Shown one piece after another: positions 1 to 10,821 of a DNA stretch of 64,000 nt (position 1 is its first letter; each line of letters begins with the position of its first letter). The notes below the pieces were generated by a model. It was given only the letters and a program-made list of their open reading frames with translations, ran no database searches and was not told the origin of the DNA. The stretch spans positions 20,374,317-20,438,316 of the forward strand of contig CM071931.1 of NCBI GenBank assembly GCA_016081115.2, in the 5' to 3' direction. Position numbers and translations under genes: made by a program. This DNA is from Rehmannia glutinosa. Its lineage: Eukaryota; Streptophyta; Magnoliopsida; Lamiales; Orobanchaceae.

Positions 1-845
1 TAAAGCTGTGAGAAACATGATAATTAATCTCGAAAGAACTAAAAATCCAAGCCCAAAGGTTCCCTATAAAAGCACACGAAACAAAAAGATGATCAATAGA
101 ATCAGTTTGTGAAAGACTTAAGCAACAGGCTGAAGGCCCAATGAACCCTCTAGGCCTGCGAATATCCAAACCTGCGAGGCGGTTATGGATTGCTCGCCAA
201 ACAATAGTAGATCTCCAAGTCGAGATATGAGGGGACTAGATCCAGGAACCCCAACGAACAACCGGAAGTGAATGCCGAGGATGAGAGTAAGCCGCCTTGG
301 ATAAAATATGCCCATCCAACGAGTGAGTCCAAACTCATTTATCCAAAGAGTGAGGCACCATAGGGAACCGAACAATATCCCTGACGATATCCAAATACTT
401 ATCCACAAAAGATATAGTGAAGTGCAATGAATCATTGAAGAAGAATTCTGAGATACTTTGCTGAAAGTTGTGGCGATGCTCAAGTGGAATACCAATTCTG
501 TTATCAATAGAATAACCCAACCAATCATCCAACCAGAACAACACTTTCGATTCATATCCTGGGATCCATCTAGAATCATCCATACAATCCTCAATTGCTG
601 GGCTAATCCCACCCCAAATAGGATGGTAAGTATGAGCGACGGATAGAGCCATCAGTCAAGAAAAACCGACTACGAAGTGTGGTGACGACCATAGAATCAG
701 AATTAAGAACTTTCCATCCCATTTTCATCAAGAAAGCCTTTTTAGCAGTAATAATGGAACGAATGCCAAGACCACCCTCCTCGCGCGGCATGCAACACTT
801 ATCCCAATTGACCACAATAGAACCCTTCGTAAGAATATCCCCAGT
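1..845 (-). pseudogene. LINE ORF2 C-terminus with zf-RVT-type zinc domain, cut by window edge
   Basis: The minus strand continues from RT into the connection region (VVNWDKCCMPREEGGLGIRS at 815-757; the GGLGIR block is diagnostic of plant L1 ORF2). Near 220-10 lies a zinc-binding domain: WRAIHNRLAGLDIRR, then a Cys pair, then DSIDHLFVSCAF and LWAWIF. This is the zf-RVT arrangement found at the end of plant LINE ORF2 proteins. Several frameshifts separate these pieces. The natural stop and 3' UTR are outside the window. Confidence 0.85.
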
Positions 846-2395
846 CTAAATGAAATTACGCGTAGCTTTTTCCATATTCTTAAGCATGGAAATTGGCCAT
901 TTGTAAATGAGCATACTGTGAACAAAAGAGCTGGTGATGACTGAATTGACCAGACAAATGCGTCCGGCCATGGATAAAGAAGTCCCTTTCCATCGTTTAA
1001 ATTTCATCAAGATCTTATCAAAAATTGGATGTAAAACACTAGACTTGGGAGCCCCTTTAAAGATTGGAACCCCAAGGTGTGTGGTAGGAAGACTGCCCAT
1101 ATTAATACCCATGATCTGCTGAATTCGACCCCGAATGTAAGGGGGAACCCCATTGCCAAAAAATACCTTGGACTTAGTTGTATTAAAGACCTGCCCAGAC
1201 ATGGAGGCATACTGTCTGAGAATCTGAAACACTTGACGAGCATTGGAAGTAGTGCCTTTGCAAAGGATCACGATATCGTCAGCATAAGAATGCTCGATGG
1301 GAAGTTAATCTGCCTAGGCGCCACAAAAGAAGTAAGTAACTGCTCTGAAATCGAATAGGAAATGGTATGACCCAAAACCTCTTCTGCAATACAGAAAAGC
1401 AAGGGAGATAAGAGATCTCCCTGCCAGACGCCTCTTGCACACTCAATGTAACCCATATGCGTACCATTAATAAGAATCGAAATCCGAGCTGAGTGAAGAA
1501 TAACCGAAATCCAAGAGATGAACCTATCAGAAAACCCAAATCGACGAAGAATGTGAAGCAGAAAATCCAAACTCAACGTGTCAAAAGCTTTTCTAATATC
1601 AATTATGAGAATCATTTTACTATCTCGACGTCCCTGCAAAATATCAAACCCTTCCGAGACCACTGCAATACAGTCATGAATATGTCTGCCAGGAATGAAG
1701 CCAAACTGAGTGGGTGAGAGGATCTTCGCAAGAATAATACCAAACCCATTAGCCAGAATCTTGGTAATAACCTTAAAAAGAAAATTGCTTATATCAATAG
1801 GTCTGAAATCCTCAATCGCCATAGCATCCTTGGTCTTAGGGATTAAAACCATGAAACTAGAATTGAGGCCAGTAGACAGAATACCCATCACAAAAAAGTG
1901 ATGAACCGCATCAGTCATTTCACTCGCAATAATATCCCACCAACTTTGATAAAAGACTCCATTAAAACCATCAGGCCCCGGGGAACTCTCTGAACCGATC
2001 GAAGACAACATTCCTAATTTCCAAATCATTTGGGACAGAAATTAGGGCATGATTGTCTGAATCCAAAATCATCGGAGAACTAATACGATCAATCAGAGAA
2101 AAATCCACATTGATACAAGGATGGGCCGTGAAGAGATCCTTATAAAAGTTAATGATATGAAGACCAATATCTGTTGAGTCATGAGAGATATTACCATTGA
2201 GAACCAGGTTATGGATGCCGGAACGAAGGGTGCACATCTTGCAGCGACGATGAAAGAAGAAATATTTCTATCCCCGTCCTTAAGCCAAGAAGCCCGAGAT
2301 TTTTGATGAAGAAAGTCTGCTTGCATCGTCAATATATGAAGAAGAAACTTTTGGGCCTCCAACTCTTTCTGTTTAAGATCATTCGAATAACCCAA
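846..2395 (-). pseudogene. LINE ORF2, reverse transcriptase domain, frameshifted
   Basis: Reverse transcriptase copies the LINE RNA at the nicked target. Upstream linker: FLHQKSRASWLKDGDRN near 2,290. RT motifs follow in order: SSPGPDGFNGVFYQSWW, VLIPKTKDAMAIEDFRPI, FGFIPGRHIHDCI, the first catalytic Asp in LIIDIRKAFDTLS (near 1,590), GVWQGDLLSPLLF, and the second catalytic box as YADDIVIL at about 1,263-1,287. It continues with LGVPIFKGAPK and GRICLVNSVITSS. The frame changes just at the YADD box, where the open frame from 2,029 ends and another (1,271-846) takes over. So catalytic residues survive but the gene is broken. Confidence 0.93.
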
Positions 2396-2410
2396 ATTCT
2401 CAATATCAGA

Positions 2411-3345
2411 CTAAATTTGTTGTACCTGTTGAATTTGAGAGTCCACCGTACGATTCACATTACCAAAAACATTATTGTTCCAAACATTAAATGCTAGATG
2501 AAGTCGTTTAAGTTTAATCATCATACGAGTAATAAGGTTGATGACAAAACAAGGGGCTTTCCAAGAAGAGCGAACTAAATCCAAGAAACCTGAGTGTTTT
2601 ACCCACATATTCTGAAAACGAAAGGGGGTAGGGCTTCTGTCTAACTGAGAGAGACAAGAGACTGAAATCGGGTGATGATATGAAGAAATCCGAGGAAGAA
2701 CCAGGGCCTCCACCTTTTTCCAAATGGAGGGAAAACCAATCGTAGCCAGGGCCTGATCTAGTCTAGCCTGAACCAGTCGTGTGGGAGTGCGAGTCGAGCA
2801 CCAAGTAAAAAATTTACCCACTGTGTGAATCGAAAGTAAATCCTCCATTATCCATAAAACTATGAAAATCCTGATAGGCAGCCTGTGAAGCGATACTACT
2901 ACCAAGACGCTCATGATACCCAGAACGACATTAAAGTCACCCAATACCATAAAATTAGTTAGGGTAAGGTCAACCAAATCCTGCCACAGTTGATGGCAAA
3001 CCAAATAATCGCAATGCGCATGCACAAAACCCACATGAAAGATGATGTTAGACACTTCCACTTGCAAAACGATACCCTGATTTGACAAATAAATGTGCTG
3101 TAAAATATTCACACCCGAGCGCCAAAACACCCAAATGTCAGAATTACGAGAAGCCTAAAAATACTGAGTGGCAAATTGTAAACCCAGAGAATCCCAGTAA
3201 GAGTCAGAAATAACACACAAATCCACTTTGGGTTCCGCAATAGCCACGAGGGATGGTTTATGGCGATGACATAACTCCCTGAAAATATTGCGGGAAGAAA
3301 CGTTTCCAATCCTCGAATATTCTAAAAGAGACAATTCATTGAGAT
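2411..3345 (-). pseudogene. LINE ORF2, APE-type endonuclease domain, frameshifted
   Basis: This is the N-terminal part of ORF2, the nuclease that nicks target DNA to prime reverse transcription. Seen on the minus strand: a start-like segment ending RIGNVSSRNIF, then PSLVAIAEPKVDLCVISDS (metal-binding Glu of the EP motif), WVFWRSGV, FVHAHCDYLV, the strongly conserved VLGDFNVVLG, then RLDQALATIGFPSIW and finally SSYHHPIS, a degraded form of the SDHHP motif. The pieces lie in several frames and a stop interrupts the region near 3,155, so it is not translatable as one protein. The order of motifs leaves little doubt about the family. Confidence 0.88.
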
Positions 3346-5114
3346 AAGTCTCGGGGAATACTCCGCTGTAGGGACGCGAATCTATGGCCCTCAGAAATGT
3401 CGTTTAATTTTTCCCCAGACTGTTCCAGAACTATCAATTTATCTCCCGAGTGGTCCCTCCATTTTTCTTTAACAACCATGTTAAGGGTTTTAGGACCATC
3501 AGAATCCTTGGTGATATTGATTTTGTGAAGAGGAGGCCAAGGGCCTCGTTCAATATCGGTTAAGAGACGTTGTTTAGTTGAATCAGTGGACTTGTCCCGA
3601 ATAGAACGATAGAGATGGCATATATGTTTCTCCAAATGATACTGAACAGTATGTGGTTGTTTTCGAATATCTTATAAAGTAAGAAGATCAGAAGAAGACA
3701 AATCAACAGAAGTGTTAACTAGAGTAGAATCCGATTCACAGTCCTCATTTGCAAGAGCCGCAAAGAAATTGCCCAAAGTCACCCCCTGGGACGCATGTAA
3801 CGTGGCGATGGGGACAATAGCAAGGGGAATGGGGGTAGCTATCCCTCCCTATGAGATCATATTACGTATTGAGCTAACAACGACATTTTCTTTATTATTA
3901 TTAGGATTCATAGGACGATATTCTCTACGAACACGAGAACGACCCCTAGAAATAGAAGGGGGACGTTTAGGGTCAGCTTGGGCTTTATTCGGGACACAAT
4001 TCGAATTGCGACGACAAGATGACATCGAATGACCTATGATGTTGCACTGTGAATGGAAATCTAGGAGTTTTTCATAGCTTAATGAAACAAACCAGCAGTG
4101 ACCCACTCGCTCAATCATAACAAATTCCTGAAGGGGCTTAGACAGATCAACCTCCACAAGAACAGGAACAACATGCCCTAGCGAGCCATTGAGAGATTTA
4201 TTATCAATTTGAATTGGATTGCCCACCGCCTTAGCTATGCCCATGATAACATTTGGTTCCCAGTACTCAAAACTCAATTCAAAGATTCTTACCCAAACAC
4301 TGGCAATCGAAGTGTTGACTTTATATGGGTTGAAGTCTGGAACCCATGGAGACAAACGAATAGGCCCAGGATTAATTTGCCAAGAAGAGCGTGAAGCCGC
4401 CTGTGCACGGTCATTATCAGAGGAAAATTTAATACAGAAATACCCTTTACCCAATGATATTAATTTCCAATCCCTTTGAATCTTCCATAATTTAGTAAGA
4501 TGAGAATGAAGTGGCATTAAGGCATATGGTTGACTACCCTTACCAAGAATCACACGACCAATTAGGGCATAAGAAAATTCCATAATACGTTACTGATGCC
4601 AATGTTCGTCAATAGTAACAAAAAAGTATTCACCCTTTTTAACGGTTTCAAGGACAGAATTAATGGAACCATTAACCACATTTGCGTAGGATTGAGTTTT
4701 ACCTGTCTGGGACGTACCTGGGATGAATTTATCGAAAGTTGAATCCGCTTGAACAGAAGAACCTCTAACCTTGGTCCCATGATTAGCCTGTTGTGTATGG
4801 AATTGAATGGAGGCCGGAGGTAGCTGTACATGGAGATAAATCGATTCTAGAACAAGTCCCAGCACATTAGCGGCGTCGGAAGAATACAAGTTTGAAGGCC
4901 GGTTCGGATATAAGAAAGTCCCTGGTGGATGTGTGAGAGTAGCAGAAATCGAAGATGGAGAAGAAATGGAAGTTGTTCCCGCATACGGATTCAGATAGGC
5001 CCTCACCGACGGTGAATAGTGATCGGTCGGAGCGGTGGCATCATTGAAATTGGATGGGACATATATACTTGTTTTGACCTCCTGAGAAATATTTCCTTCT
5101 TGGCCGGAGGCCAA
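3336..5114 (-). pseudogene. LINE ORF1 (DUF4283 / zinc-knuckle RNA-binding protein), broken
   Basis: ORF1 of plant L1 elements makes an RNA-binding protein that coats the element RNA. One frame runs from the ATG at 5,114 (MASGQEG...) to 3,336, about 593 codons, interrupted by three in-frame stops: TAA at 4,590, TGA at 3,849 and TAA near 3,673. The N-terminal ~175 residues are Ser/Pro/Thr-rich. The segment 4,583-4,030 matches the plant DUF4283 type: LIGRVILGKG, then WKLISLGKGYFCIKF, then WVPDFNP, and WVRIFELSFEYW. A retroviral-type knuckle follows (QCNIIGHSMSSC), but the first cysteine of the usual C-x2-C-x4-H-x4-C pattern is replaced by histidine. Because the frame is otherwise kept across all three stops, the breaks look like recent point mutations. 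Confidence 0.88.
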
Positions 5115-5673
5115 ATCAGTCGTTTGGTGGTCAATCGGGCGTCCAAAGTCCGGAAATTGATTTTCGGATCCCCAATTTGGGTTGTTTGATTCAGGGCAAA
5201 ATTGGATCGATTGGGGGTGTGTTTTGAGCGCCCTGGAGTGAATTGGAAGATGATATAGTCAATTTTGGGTTTGGGTATGTATTTGGGTCATAATTAGAGT
5301 TTGATTGAAAATTAGGCATAATTGGTAAAACCTCGATTGTTGACGGAGACAAATCGGAAACTCCAAATTGATGGTTGGGCATTGAAGCCCCTGAAGAGAC
5401 GAGCAAAACCTAGGGTGGCACGTCCATTTTGGTGGACGGAATTGGCACCTGTGGTGAGTCAATCATTCGCCATCTCACGTTTTGTTTCTGTTTGCAGTGG
5501 GCAAGAGTCAGACTGTAGGCTCAATCTCCAGGTTCATTTCATATTCACCGTGTTGTATTGAAAGTTGAAAGGAACTTCTCCACCCCACTATTAATTAGTC
5601 CCCGAACATTAAATGTCTAGCTTCGCCCCTGTCCGCCCCTCTCCATTACCTTCCCTATTAATATTCTAATAAG
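5115..5673 (-). other. LINE 5' leader and adjoining spacer, non-coding
   Basis: Upstream of ORF1 the minus strand holds short Pro/Asn-rich open frames (for example 5,406-5,191) not in frame with ORF1. I read this as the LINE 5' untranslated region, ending near 5,560. From there to 5,673 I see no feature. Confidence 0.5.
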
Positions 5674-5929
5674 TTAAGTACTGCCTCCAGGGCATAGCTA
5701 AACTGGTAAAGGACCCGAGTGACATTTTGTCTGCTTGCTGGCACCTGCAGCATGGAGGTTCGAATCCCCTTGGTAACAGGGATGAGGAGGGTTTTTTGTG
5801 TGGTGACTCAGTTTATGGCAGCTTAAGACCCTGACTTATTGAGGCACATCCCGTGATTCACCTCCTCCACAAAGCTTTAGGGCAAGAGTAGTGGAGCTCT
5901 CAAGGATGAGATTCATCTTTTTTTTTCTT
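5674..5929 (+). mobile_element. tRNA-derived SINE
   Basis: About 256 bp flanked by the 7-bp direct repeat TAATAAG (5,667-5,673 and 5,930-5,936). It has an RNA polymerase III internal promoter: A-box-like TAGCTAAACTGG at 5,695-5,706 and a perfect B box GGTTCGAATCC at 5,757-5,767, about 50 bp apart as in tRNA genes. The body is unrelated to a tRNA after the B box, and it ends in a T-rich tail (CTTTTTTTTTTCTTT) rather than poly(A), as several plant SINE families do. A real tRNA gene is excluded because there is no acceptor/anticodon cloverleaf. Confidence 0.85.
5695..5767 (+). promoter_or_regulatory. RNA polymerase III internal promoter (A and B boxes) of the SINE
   Basis: TAGCTAAACTGG (A box, 5,695-5,706) and GGTTCGAATCC (B box, 5,757-5,767) have the correct order and spacing for TFIIIC binding. 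Confidence 0.8.
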
Positions 5930-5936
5930 TAATAAG

Positions 5937-6610
5937 CACTAATTAGATCATTTATTAATCATAAAAATCCAAAACATAAAACATCGCAATTATGGTTTTA
6001 TTTTTGCAAATACTTCCTTTGCGGCCCCAATGTTGTTGTTGCAAAAATAGTATTGACTGCTATCATCTCAAATAAAAAATTTGCCAACGAAATCCGTCCC
6101 TCAACCCATTGATTTCACGTGGCAAATGCATCTGTATTGACCTGCCATCATAAATTTCATCACAAATAATTGTATTATTAGTGCCTAATCTTGTCATTGC
6201 TATTAAGCAAAGTTGCAGAAATCGCTAGACACTAATCAGGTGGTAGCTTGACGCCTAGAGATACTGCTATTTTTTTTCTATTTTACTATATATTTGGCTG
6301 ATTTTTGTTCGTCTAAGGCCAATTTTTGGTTGAGGCGATTTTCCATTGATTTGGAAATAATCTGCTCGACCTAGGTGATCCTAGGTGGTTTGCTTAGGCC
6401 GATTTTCACACCATTGCTACTACTTGATTGTTCTTATATCTATTAATGACGACAATGTCGTCGCAAATACTCTCAATTTTTTTTTTCAATTTTTGGATTT
6501 CTTACTTTTTATTTTTTAAATATGCTATAAACCTGTATCACAGTGTAACCATATCCATATACCAAACACACCTATTATCAACCTATATTATAACATAACA
6601 TATATGTACG
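5937..6610. other. AT-rich spacer, no gene; one possible degenerate MITE inside
   Basis: No coding signal. Within it, 6,208-6,416 may be an old hAT-like MITE: its ends (CAAAGTTGCAGAAATCG and the reverse complement of CGATTTTCACACCATTG) pair imperfectly and the flanks CTATTAAG/CTACTACT match at only 5 of 8 bases. The rest is low-complexity T- and A-rich sequence. Confidence 0.35.
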
Positions 6611-7180
6611 CAGTGACGAAGCTAGAAATTTTGTAGGGGAGGGAGGGCAAACTCACATTAATATAAAAATCAGGTACAACTCATCAACTCTAAAAACAAA
6701 TACCGATTTTACTTCAAAAAAATAAATAAATACCGATTTTGATAGTCAATGTTTTAATTCAGTTACATTCTAATATTCAAAAAATATATAACATAGTACC
6801 GTTACATCAATATATCGTAATATTTCTCTTCTATACTTCATATTTTGAAATTGTTGAATAATAGTTTTATTGCCAATTTTTTGAAATATATCTTTTTTAA
6901 TGTATGTTACCAAAGTTTGAATTCATGCTTATGGTTGTGGAGCAAAAGAGAATGTACAATATTTTGAGAAAGGGGAAAAACTGATCAAGACTAAAAAAAA
7001 ATTCAAGATTCATAAATGGGATGGGAAAAGATTTATGAATGAATCGATTTTTTCTTCAATTTTTCATTTTTTCTATATTTTTTAAGGTTATAAAGTAAAA
7101 CTACCAAAATACCCCTGGATTTTCTCAAAATTCCAGGGGACCCCAGTGATCCCCTTGGCCCTAGTGTGGCCTCATCACTG
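6611..7180. mobile_element. Non-autonomous hAT-superfamily DNA transposon (MITE)
   Basis: A 570-bp element with terminal inverted repeats starting CAGTGACGAAGCTA on the left and CAGTGATGAGGCCA on the right (read on the minus strand). It is flanked by a perfect 8-bp target duplication TATGTACG (6,603-6,610 and 7,181-7,188). An 8-bp duplication with CAGTG termini is the hAT signature. There is no transposase; the interior is AT-rich with a partly inverted CCAGGGG/CCCCTGG block near 7,115-7,145. It must have been mobilised in trans. Confidence 0.9.
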
Positions 7181-7188
7181 TATGTACG

Positions 7189-7505
7189 ACATTACCAAAC
7201 ACTATACTATAAAACACAAATGTCCATAAACAATAAATATATGTAATATATGTGTAGTGCGAAAAATTGTGTTATGGTTCAAATGTAGTTATACTAGCTA
7301 ATAATCAAAATGTACGTTATCAAAGTTCATGAATTCTTCATAAATGTACTGTATATTAAGGACTTATTGATTTATCTATAGTAGAGGGGTCTATATGGAT
7401 TCTCGTATGTGTGTGTATATATATTATTTAATAATTTAGCACGTTGTCACAAGTCATGACTGACCAAGAAAATTATTGATACTAGTTTATTAGTTAATTG
7501 GTTAT
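7189..7505. other. AT-rich spacer, nothing recognised
   Basis: No open frame, repeat or RNA gene that I can support between the hAT MITE and the next LTR. Confidence 0.6.
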
Positions 7506-8018
7506 TGATGATGGGTAAAATCGTATTTTTTCTTTTAAAGATTTATTTCACTTTAATTAATTATTTGCCCATATAAATTAATATTGGGTCAAGTCAATCG
7601 AAAAGGTCCACGAGGTGTAGCTCATCGCTTCAAGGCCATGAGGCTCAACTTATAACAACGGGACCTAAAGACCCAATTTATTCTATTAGGCCCTTCAGGC
7701 CCAACTCATCATACCAGGACCATGCAATCTACAGTCACGACATAAATAGTCGTTTTCTTATTCTTAATCATTAAGTGCATATAAAATGTTGAATTTCCTA
7801 AATGCTCTGAATTTTTGTCCTACACATTGCTTTTCTTTTACCAATCTCCTACACATTGCTGACTTAAATATCGAAGGGTCTTTCCTAGAGCCATTGTAAT
7901 ATTGTTTGCATGTTGCAGGCTGCTTTATGACATGTGGATTGAACATTATATCGGAGCTAGATATCTTAGCTCGAGGTACCTTGACTTGGAGTGAGCTGCC
8001 AAATTTTTAGCAGCATCA
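7506..8018 (+). repeat. 5' LTR of element K
   Basis: Starts TGATGATGGGTAAA and ends AGCAGCATCA, about 513 bp. It carries a TATA-like CATAAATAG at 7,741-7,749, the uninterrupted counterpart of the site where a MITE entered the other LTR. Confidence 0.78.
7741..7749 (+). promoter_or_regulatory. TATA-like box in K 5' LTR
   Basis: CATAAATAG, followed by a transcribed-type T-rich stretch. The matching sequence in the 3' LTR is TATAAATAG. Confidence 0.4.
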
Positions 8019-8739
8019 TCCCAAGGAAATGTTCCCAACCCATCCGAGGTATAAAACACTGGGGTCCAAAGAGAGCCCAAGTAAAATTATTTAAGAAGGG
8101 GAAAATATATTGTACAAAATAATCAAATAGGCAAATTATGACAAAGACGCCATCGATGCACGCGACCGCGCAACTGCAATGTGTGTTCAGATGGAAAGGA
8201 CCCCACACGCTCGTCTGTGCACCACTTTATGCCTATATGGTGCGCTTGACCGGAAGGAGGACCTTCCTACGCACTCAGTTGCACACCCTGAGCCCTCAAG
8301 ATGCACTCGGCCGGGCTTTTCCACGTAATAAACCACATTTCATGACTCTGGCTCCTCGCTTGATCACCTTCCTTCTGACTCTCAATTGGTCTTCATCACC
8401 CATACGATAGCCTCCCCCACACTGGCCTCCCTAGTTGCAACCATTGTGCATATTCTTCACCCAAAATTGGAGTTCTCAACAAAGACATGAAAAGAAAAGC
8501 ATCAAATGATATCCACCTGGCCAAAAAGCCTTACATATACACATAAAAATGTTAAGTCCCAAGAAGAGACGAGTAACAAGACTCACCATCAAGGGGGCCC
8601 ATGAAGCTCCATCTCTCATCTCATTTCAACACGATGCACACCCTATGCGGATGATTTTATTGGAAATGCATCACTAATGCAGATTAACTCCTCCCTTCAA
8701 AAAGCAACTACTCACTCATGCAAAACAAACCTGGCATAT

Positions 8740-9360
8740 ATCTATAAGAGGTGGCCCCGACTACCCAAGACACATATTGGCTGTTCCGGATCCCTCAAGA
8801 ACTCATCCATAAGAGGTAGTCCCTAGCTATCTAGGACACCATACACGCTAGCTCGATTGTCCCGGTCCTCCAGGACCGCTCAAGAACTCATGCATAAGAG
8901 GTAGCCCCTAAAATATCAAAGATACCATAAACAATAGTTGCGATTTTCTCGGATATCTCAATAATTCAACCGTAAGAGATAAACCTCCGGTTATCTAGAA
9001 CACCATAAGTGGAAACTCCGGCTATCCCAAACCCCTCAAGACATTATCTGTAAGAGTTAATCCTAACTAATCAGGATACCGTAAGAGGTAGATTTAGCTA
9101 TTTAGAACCTTACATGACTTTATCCATGTGTAAGTCATATAAGGGATGGCTGCACGCTATCCATGACATCTCAGTACTAGTCCAATAAGAAGTGGTTGCG
9201 CATCATCCATGGCATCTCCTAGTGTAAGCCCTATATAATGTGGCTCAGTTCCATTCATGGCATATCCAAGTGTAAGCCCTATAGGAGGTAGTTACGCACT
9301 ATCCATGGCATCTCCCACAACCAAGTCCTATAAGAGGTAGTGCCATCTAGGGCACCCCTT
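8740..9360 (+). repeat. Degenerate tandem repeats built on a (C)ATAAGAGGTAG core
   Basis: The motif ATAAGAGGTAG or close variants recurs roughly every 60-95 bp. In the left half it is linked to CTCAAGAACTCAT and CTATC..GGACACC, in the right half to GTGTAAGCCCTATA and CTATCCATGGCATCTC. Units are too diverged to give a strict consensus by eye. Confidence 0.6.
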
Positions 9361-9367
9361 TAACAAA

Positions 9368-9600
9368 GTCCCATAGAGAAGTTCCATGCTCTATTTGTCA
9401 AATAAAGTCATAGAGAAGCTTTACGCTACGTCAGGAAAACTAAGTCCCATAGAGAAATTTCATGCTCCGTTCGATAAACAATGTCCTATAGAGAAGCTCC
9501 GCACTACGTTAGTCAAACTAAGTCCCAAAGAGAAGCTCAACGCACTGTTTGGCAAACAAAGACTTATAGAGAAGCTCTGCACTCCGTTAAGAAAAAAAAC
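9368..9600 (+). repeat. 39-bp tandem array, six copies, in-frame
   Basis: Units begin GTCCCATAGAGAAG and are 39 bp long (one copy about 37). Because 39 is a multiple of three, a plus-strand frame stays open and reads a 13-residue repeat of the type K-x-x-P-I-E-K-L-x-x-x-L-x (9,386-9,600). I treat this as a by-product of the repeat and not as a gene, since no start context, domain or homologous frame supports it. Confidence 0.75.
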
Positions 9601-9641
9601 CCCACAAGCGGAAAGCTATGAACTACCCCGAGCTTCTAGGC

Positions 9642-10140
9642 CAATGCATTCTTGTAAGAGGCAACTATGTGTTATCCAAGGTAAATTCGTGAATCCAGTA
9701 AGAAGAAAGCCTCGCGCTGCCCCAAGCCACCAGACCAATGTTTTCATGTAAGAGACAATTATGTGTTGTCCAAGGTGAATTTCTAAGTCCCGTAAGCAAA
9801 AAGCTTCATGGCTGACCTGGGAGACTATGCACAAGCCTTCCTATTAGAGGCAGTTACACGTTGTCTAAGGTAAATTCCTTAGTCTTGTAAGCAAAAAGCT
9901 TCACGTTGCCTCAGACCAATGCCTTCCTGTAAGAGGCATTTATGCACTGTCAAAAGTAAATTCCTAAGTCCTGTAAGCAAAAAGCTTCCAGTTGTCCCGA
10001 GCCACCATGCCGATGCCTTCCTGTAAGAGGCATATATTTGTTGTCGAAGGGAAATTCCTAAGTCCCGTAAGAAGAAAGCTTCGCAGTGCCCTGGGCCACC
10101 AAACCAATGCCCTCTTGTTAGAGGTTCCTAAGTCCTATAA
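9642..10140 (+). repeat. ~94-bp tandem array, about five copies
   Basis: Repeated order within each unit: CAATGCCTTCCTGTAAGAGGC, then GTTGTCCAAGGTAAATTCC, then TAAGTCCCGTAAGCAAAAAG, then CTTC.C..TGCC and GAGCCACCA. First full unit 9,642-9,735. Diverged but clearly head-to-tail. Confidence 0.75.
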
Positions 10141-10539
10141 GATATAGCTACAATGTATATAGGGCTCATCAAGAAAACTCCCCATAAAAGTTGACTCCAC
10201 CCCATCGGGGATGTACAAAAAGAAGTCTCCGAGGCTTGGAGAGACCCAAACAACTATATCATTGAGACAAATTCCCAACAGAAAAAGAAAACTCCAAAAT
10301 GCATGCGTAAATCGACACCCACGCATGAACAAATGGAAGATAGTTCGACATCGCTCTCAACCGGACCCCATGCTCGGGAAAACTTCCTAAAAAACATATT
10401 TGTGGTGTGCTAGGTCCTGCGGGCGACTGGCCCCCACACTCGACCATCCCATTGGCATGGCCAAAGGAGGCCAATAAGACCTCCATCCTATTGGAGACAA
10501 GAAGAGTCTCCCAGCGACTAAGTAACCTGGGAAGCCAAG

Positions 10540-10700
10540 AAGACTTCGTCTCTTGAGGGACCTCCCTCTTGGAGGGACTCTCCTTTGAGGGAACTTTCTC
10601 CCTTGAGAGAACCTTCTTCCTTGAGGGGACCTCCCTCCTTAGGCACCTTTCCTTTTCAGGGGACCTCCCCCCAGGATGACCTCCTTCCTTCAGGGAACCT
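10540..10700 (+). repeat. ~24-bp CT/GA-skewed minisatellite near the 3' LTR
   Basis: Variants of CTTGAGGGGACCTCCCTCC recur head to tail. On the minus strand they keep a frame open (10,744-10,259) encoding Lys/Arg/Ser/Glu-rich sequence, which I take as a repeat artefact. Confidence 0.65.
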
Positions 10701-10804
10701 CCCCTCATAGACAAACATACTCCGCTTAGAAGATTAAATTCCACAAGGATTACATATTTATAAGGGACCTAACTCTCGTACTATTCTAGTCCCTTTCGCA
10801 GCCT

Positions 10805-10817
10805 AGGAGTTGGAGGG
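10805..10817 (+). other. Candidate polypurine tract of K
   Basis: AGGAGTTGGAGGG four bases before the 3' LTR start, in the expected place for plus-strand DNA priming. Confidence 0.5.
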
Positions 10818-10821
10818 CTTA

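Larger units (their letters stand above)
1..5560 (-). mobile_element. L1-type non-LTR retrotransposon (LINE), 3' end outside window
   Basis: A minus-strand LINE fills the left edge. Read from right to left it has a leader, ORF1 (DUF4283-like domain plus zinc knuckle), then ORF2 with APE-type endonuclease, reverse transcriptase and a C-terminal zf-RVT-type zinc domain. This is the standard order of plant L1 elements. The 3' end, poly(A) tail and target duplication lie beyond position 1, so insertion boundaries cannot be proved; the right limit near 5,560 is estimated from where the leader ends. Stops and frameshifts in both ORFs show it is a dead copy. Confidence 0.92.

Noticed and set aside
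3712..4032. 106-codon plus-strand frame within the LINE
   Set aside because: It is the antisense of LINE ORF1 and shows no domain of its own.
5695..5767. tRNA gene
   Set aside because: A and B boxes are present but no cloverleaf can be drawn; direct repeats and the T-rich tail identify a SINE.
9386..9751. 121-codon plus-strand frame with a 13-residue repeat
   Set aside because: The repeat unit is 39 bp, so one frame stays open automatically. No start context or homologue is recognised.
8740..10140. Regularly spaced repeats considered as a CRISPR array
   Set aside because: Repeats are long, diverged and head-to-tail without unique spacers, and the context is a plant LTR element with no cas genes.
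10259..10744. 161-codon minus-strand frame rich in Lys, Arg, Ser and Glu
   Set aside because: It follows the 24-bp minisatellite of element K, has no recognisable domain and overlaps non-repetitive sequence without conservation evidence.
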